Source: Sorghum bicolor (lineage: Eukaryota; Streptophyta; Magnoliopsida; Poales; Poaceae). From it: a DNA stretch of 64,000 nt. Within the stretch, counting starts at the first letter, position 1, and each line of letters starts with the position of its first letter. Shown piece after piece: positions 58,669 to 64,000 of this stretch. Both the position numbers and the translations under genes were made by a program. The notes beneath the pieces were generated by a model. It saw only the letters and a list, made by a program, of their open reading frames with translations, did no database searches and was not told the origin of the DNA. The stretch covers positions 30,208,872 through 30,272,871 of the forward strand of contig NC_012877.2 in assembly GCF_000003195.3 (NCBI RefSeq), given 5' to 3'.

Positions 58669-60823
58669 GAAATTGGAGAGTCCCGTTCGGAGGACTTAAA
58701 AACACCGAACGCCTTGCCAAGAGGTAAACTTGGTAGTTATCCTTTCCCTTTCAGTTATTTCAAATAGTTTACTTAGTTAATCATATTCACACTATCTTAA
58801 AAAGAAAATAAAAATGTTAAAAACTGTAAGCCCCATGTGAGTATACGAGTGGCATAAAACCCATAAGTACATTCACTGTGGTGGCATAAAAATAAAAATA
58901 AATATTTTTCTGCTTTATAAAATAAAAATATAAAAACAGGGAGTAATATTTATTAAGAAGTCTCAAGATAATAAAGGCTAGATATTTATGCTAACACTTA
59001 ATCAGTTCCACAAGCTTTGTTGTCTATTTGAGCTCCACAGAATTTAAGAATCAAGAAGACTAGTAGACGGAGGACATTCTAATCGCTGTCAGAATGCTGT
59101 TGACTTTCAACTACACCTCTGCCACCTGCTAGCTACATCAAGAGAAATTACGTCAAAATTCAGCTTGGGGGAGAGCACCCCCATTTATCACGATAAGTAT
59201 TTCTATCTATCTTTATACTTATATTATTTTAGAATATTAAAATACACATAAACTATGGGAAAACCAAATAAAGATTTTATGCTTATATATGTCTTTTGCT
59301 TAGTGTGTTTAATAAATAAATAAAGTGGCTATGCTAATCTGTATCTAAATAAAACTTAAGCATGGATATGATGAATAGTTGCTCTGCCTAATTTGCAAAT
59401 TTTAAATTCTCTCTCAAGTTTAGATATAACGGTTATAATTTAAAGCTTGCTCTAGACCTAAACTTGTGGGATGAAAACTTGATCTGAAGTCTAAGTTGTT
59501 AACGGATATGATATGGGAAGGTTGAGCTGTTGTTTATCTGTTCCTAGAGATGCTAGAATTCTAGAGAATTTTATCTTTGAAAATCATTAAAATGTTGCAT
59601 GATGAGTTCCTGTATGATGAGAGTTTAAATTCCTACCACAGCCATATATACATGCTTGCTAGACTTTGAGCCACACATTTAATATTTACTGCTTACGAGC
59701 ATTGAGTGTGGTCAAGCTGTGTAGACCCTTAGGAGCTTGTCATGTGGTTAAATCAAGATTCCACTTGCACGTTCATTCATATATGCTACTTCTATTCCGG
59801 AAGTACCATCCACATATATCCATTCATTTCCATCTCCAGAACCACCTAAAAATATTCTACTCCTAATCCGGGAGAGAATAACCAAAAATATTTCTATTTT
59901 CCCCTTGTGAAATAAATGCTCAAGTTATCTTGTTACTACCACTTGCTATATTATCTCAAGAGATGAGTGCTCTAAAAAAATATACGAGGAAATAAAAAGG
60001 AGCAAGTGCTCAGAACCTCGAAAGAAAAGAAAAAGTGAGACGAGAGGTAAAAATGGACAAGTGTCCGATAGTAGAATTAGGGGTGCAAGATACCCACCTG
60101 AGAAAAAAAAAGAAAAAAGAAGAGCATCTCATTCTCCTCATAAAGTTTCAATAGCAAGGAAGGTATGTATCCCCTCAAAAGAGCAAAGTAGAATTAGACT
60201 TCCACCATTGTTATCACCATCACCACCATACACCATTCATTCGCCACCCATGCACATCTTGATTAAACTTATTGATTTGTTTCTTTGGATCCATGGTTTG
60301 ACTATGCAATACATGTCTTGTAAGTATGTATACTTTATCTCCCACCTATGAGCTCCAGATATTAAAGCCTTATTAGAGTAGGGTGAGAGAGAAGGCAATG
60401 TCACTATGCCTCATACCACAAATACCACATATCTTGAGAGAAGGCATATACCATCAATGCCTTGGTAAGGATCCAAAAATACCACAAAAGAGAGACCTGA
60501 GAGAATCATACAAGGAATTTCTGAGTTTTATTTGAAAATCTGCAAAAACCCCAGAGCTATAGCTGATCAAGAATAAGAGACATGGCACTTGGCTAGACTG
60601 TTCTATCTTTTAACCACTCAAGACAGAAGTGACAGTTACAAGTCCCATGGTGTAGGTAAAGTAAGTAAGTTTTAAGTCTTGACAGTTTACTCTAACTCAG
60701 AGATGAGATCTTATTTAAAAGCATGTGTACTGTCAAATTTTTAAAATATAATGCAACAACTTATGATCCATAGCTAAGTCTATCCTTGCTCAGGGACGAG
60801 CAAGAGGTAAGCTTGGGGGAGTT
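58669..60823 (+). other. Noncoding 3' region of the Athila-like element
   Basis: About 2.2 kb, AT-rich. 59163-59182 has a purine tract followed by its complement (GGGGGAGAGCACCCCC), which could pair as a hairpin and resembles the final tract before the LTR. A/T- and purine-rich low-complexity sequence lies at about 59970-60125. The 3' purine tract GGGGGAG is at 60815-60821. I see no RT or integrase trace in any frame. Confidence 0.75.
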
Positions 60824-62478
60824 TGTTGACGGTCCTTAAGTATCAAATTTAATTATCAAATAAATAAAGAAAAGGATCCAAATGAAATCAAGATCTAGAC
60901 TTAGGGTTTTATCTGATAGAATTCCACGAGTTTTGGTGTTTGTCTATTTCTGCAGGGGGTTATCAGGAAATATGGAAGAAAGGCCCACATGTCAGGATTA
61001 CATAAAGATATTAACGTGCTGCGCAATTATCTTACATCTAGAAGACTCCAGAAGCCACAAGACCGAAGCGGAGGCGAAATGGGGCCTGACCCTGGGCGGC
61101 CGCCCAGTTGGTCAGGGCGCCCGCCCTGCCCCTGAGTCCAATCAGGACTCTGCTTTGCGGGAGATCTCCACCGACCTAAAGGATGAATCTAAACCATACA
61201 ATCTATGTCGGTTTGATCCAAGGGCCCATATTCACTTGAAGGGACTATAAAACCAGACCCCCTGGCCCCTGGAGGAGGGAGCCTCTCAACCCTAATTCAT
61301 TGTTCCATCAAGGGAGAAGAAGCCTCTGATCAAGATTAGAGCCACCACATCAATTAGACATCTAGATTAGCATAGCTACATAGGATTAGAACTAGAAGGA
61401 GTCAATCTTCGATTGGTTTCCGGATCTGTCAGGAGGATTCTTGGTAATTCTCTAATTGTGCTTCTAATTGCTTTCTAATTATCTTTGTTCTTCAATATTA
61501 TGAATATGACTTTGTTCTACTTCAATATATTGCTTATGACTTTGCTCTACTTGCTTATATTCAAGATTATATTGTTCTTAGTTTATCATAGTTATGTACT
61601 TGGCTTAGTTAGATACGATCTATATACATGCTTAGGATCGTATAGCGTTTATCCATCGGATCCATGGGTAAATGATAGATATTGTGTAGGCGTGGTGCTT
61701 ATACCGTATTTATCTGCGATTGTACCCAATATGCCAGATCGTGGGGTGGTTCGTGATAGTGACAGCTTCATTGATTCTTATATAGTCCCCCTCTCGTGTC
61801 TTGGGCTGGCAGAGCAACATTATTACAGGGGAGTGATTGCTATGTTTCTCATATTCCTTGCTAATATCACTATGCATGGGCGTAGTCTTGTCTCACAATG
61901 ATTGCTAAGTATGCTTGCACTAACTATGATAATGCTAGACTATATAGTTGAGAATAACTTAGGGAATATTCTTGTAGTTCGTTCTAATACCATGCTAATG
62001 ACTTTCTAGAGTATCTAATTGAGGTGCTTATCATATTTATTATGTGGCTAGATCAGATTAGTTATCCTTGTCACTATTATTATTTCATATATCCTTTATG
62101 TGACACTTATCCCTGTATGAAGAGTTAGATATAATGTTCTCAATTATACATGCAATGATATATGCTCAATCTCATATTCTATTCTGTAATCAATATTGAT
62201 GATTGTTAATCCCTTCCCAGTGGTAAAAATATAAATAACGATACCTGGAATACTTCCCGGTTAAAATGCTACATCGGTATTAATCTGTGCGCTTGCAGAT
62301 CCCATTCATTATTTATTTAGAAGAGCAATTGCATATTTCAATACCGCGTCTCTCATATCATGCTGGGGATGACAACTTGGCTTAAGTGGTGTGAGGGATA
62401 GGTTTGGCATTTTTGGCACCGTTACTAGATTTAGAGAACTTAGTCTACTTTTGGTAATGATGTTAAGAATACCCAACA
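60824..62478 (+). repeat. 3' LTR of the Athila-like element (1655 bp)
   Basis: Same length as the 5' LTR, about 14 substitutions, no indel seen. TATA box at 61246-61252. Confidence 0.95.
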
Positions 62479-62483
62479 GTGAA

Positions 62484-64000
62484 GAGGCTCAATGGGAAGG
62501 TCGGTTCGATCTGTTTGGAGATAGTGCTAATCTTGATGCAAGATAGGTGCACGGTTTGCATGGAACATACCATATGCTAAGAAATCCATTTGGACGCAAC
62601 ACAATAGAACTCTTAGATGACATGTGTCATATGGAATCTCGCTTCGGTCTGTTTGGAGACAGAGTTAGTTTTAGTGTAAGATAGGTACACAGTTTGCGCC
62701 TAATGCATCATAGGCTAAGAAACCATTTTGGATGCACCCGATGATACTCCTGGGTAAAGGGGATCAAGTGGAAGCTCGGTTTGCTTTTGTTTGGAGATAG
62801 TGCTAATCTTGATGCAAGATAGGTGCACGAATTGCATGGAACGTACCATATGCTTTGAAATATATTTGGAAGCACCCAATAGAACTCCTAGATGACGTGT
62901 GTCATATAGAATCTCAATTCGGTCTCTTTAGAGATAGTGTTTGTTTCGGTGCAAGATAGGTACACGGTTTGTGCCTAATGCACCATAGGCTTAGAAACTA
63001 TTTTGGATGCACACGATGGTACTCCTTGGTGAGGAGGCTCAAGTGGAATCCTGGTTCTATCTATTTGGGGATAGTTCTAATCTTGACGCAAGATCGGTGC
63101 ACGGTTTGCATGGAACATACCATATGCTCATAAATCAATTTGGACAAACCTAATGGAACTGTAGATGCACCCGATGGAGCTACTAGATGAAGTGTATCTT
63201 ATGGAATCTCGCTTCAGTCCAGTTGGAGATAGTATTAGTTTCAGTGCAAGATAGTTGCATGGTTTGTGCCCAGTGCACCATAGGCTCAGAAATCATTGTG
63301 GAAGTTCCCGATGGTACTCCTAGGTGAAGAGGCTCAAGTGAATGCTCGGTTCGGTGTATCTGGAGATAGTGCTAATCTTGATCAAAGATAGGTGTACGTT
63401 TGCATGGAACATACCGTATTATCAAAAATCAATTTGGACGCACCTGATAGAACTCCTAGATCATGTGTGTCATATGGAATCTCACTTCAATCTATTTTGA
63501 GACTGTGTTAGTATTGGTGCATGGCTTGCGCATAATGCACCATAGGCTCAGAAACCATTATGGAAGCACCCGATGATAATCGTAGGTGTGGAGGCTCAAG
63601 TGGATGGTTGGTTCAATCTGTTTGGAGATAGTACTAATCATGATGCAAGATAAGTGCACAGTTTGCATGGAACATACCATATGCTAAAAAAACCATTTGG
63701 ACGCACCCCAATAGAACTCCTAGATGACATGTGTCATATGGAATCTCGCTTTGGTCTATTTGGAGACAGAGTTAGTTTTGGTGCAAGATAGGTACACAGT
63801 TTGCGCCTAATGCATCATTGGCTGCGAAACCATTTTGGATGCACCCGATGATACTCCTAGGTAAAGGGGCTCAAGCGGAAGCTCAGTTTGCTTTGTTTGG
63901 AGATAGTGCTAATCTTGATGCAAGATAGGTGCACGAATTGCATCGAACATACCATATGCTTAGAAATATATTGGAAGCACCAAATAGAACTCCTAGATGA
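62484..64000 (+). repeat. 137-bp satellite, third block, same register, continues past window
   Basis: Type-1 monomers start at 62539 and 63646 (1107 bp apart). The type-8 monomer here (near 63510) has the same deletion as the one near 53006. The block runs to the end of the window. Confidence 0.95.

Larger units (their letters stand above)
54204..62478 (+). mobile_element. Athila-like gag-protease LTR retrotransposon, non-autonomous, young
   Basis: The flanking duplication GTGAA is at 54199-54203 and 62479-62483. Both LTRs are 1655 bp, start TGTTGACGG, end ACCCAACA, and differ at about 14 sites by eye. There is a tRNA-Asp PBS, one long gag-protease frame and then about 2.2 kb of noncoding sequence to a purine tract. 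No RT, RNase H or integrase is present, so enzymes must come from a relative. Gag resembles Athila/Tat gag proteins. Joining the flanks restores a 137-bp monomer. Confidence 0.95.

Noticed and set aside
58669..60823. Decayed RT or integrase in the Athila-like element
   Set aside because: No YxDD, RNase H or DDE motif in any frame; sequence is AT-rich and low complexity.
1..64000. Host protein-coding gene between elements
   Set aside because: All space is accounted for by LTR elements and satellite; no exon-like frames with splice sites and plant-protein features were seen.

Overview
This window looks like centromeric or pericentromeric DNA of a grass of the Andropogoneae (sorghum, sugarcane, Miscanthus group). 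Two things point there: about 10.9 kb of a tandem satellite with a 137-bp monomer, the unit length reported for the centromeric satellites of that group, and a retrotransposon set typical of large grass genomes (Tat/Retand, chromoviruses, a Sirevirus, Athila-like). The species call is an inference. I find no host protein gene, tRNA or rRNA gene; every long reading frame belongs to a transposable element.

Layout. 1-7769: a Ty3/gypsy Tat/Retand element on the minus strand, whose left LTR lies outside the window. 7770-11135: part of a long chromovirus-type LTR (called X here) that hosts the Tat element and is itself inserted in the RNase H region of a third element. 11136-20648: chromovirus E1 (minus strand; gag-pol with four in-frame TAG stops, an extra ORF upstream of gag, PBS and a 4.5-kb LTR). 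20649-22400: polypurine tract, integrase and RNase H of a second copy (E2) that shares the same single LTR and is broken off at the satellite. 22397-26999, 49407-54203 and 62484-64000: one satellite array, split by two insertions. 27000-49401: chromovirus O (minus strand, 5-bp target duplication CTATT), itself carrying a gag-only element NA in its left LTR (29334-34019) and a Sirevirus in its integrase (35779-42700). 54204-62478: a young gag-protease-only Athila-like element with 1655-bp LTRs and target duplication GTGAA.

The most notable structure is in the satellite. Monomers alternate between two types (A/B), and eight successive monomers form a higher-order repeat of about 1118 bp. The order is kept through the array and across both retrotransposon insertions. 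One monomer position carries a 21-bp internal expansion (137, 158 and 179 bp forms), and a chimeric monomer, a six-monomer variant and shared derived deletions show recombination and local amplification within the array. The second point of interest is the 54204-62478 element: its one long ORF encodes gag followed by two complete retropepsin-like domains in tandem, with no reverse transcriptase.

Order of events from the nesting: satellite first, then O, then NA and the Sirevirus inside O. E1/E2 came before X, and X before Tat. By-eye LTR differences are about 14 in 1655 bp for the Athila-like element and about 21 in 888 bp for NA, so the Athila-like insertion is probably the younger of those two.
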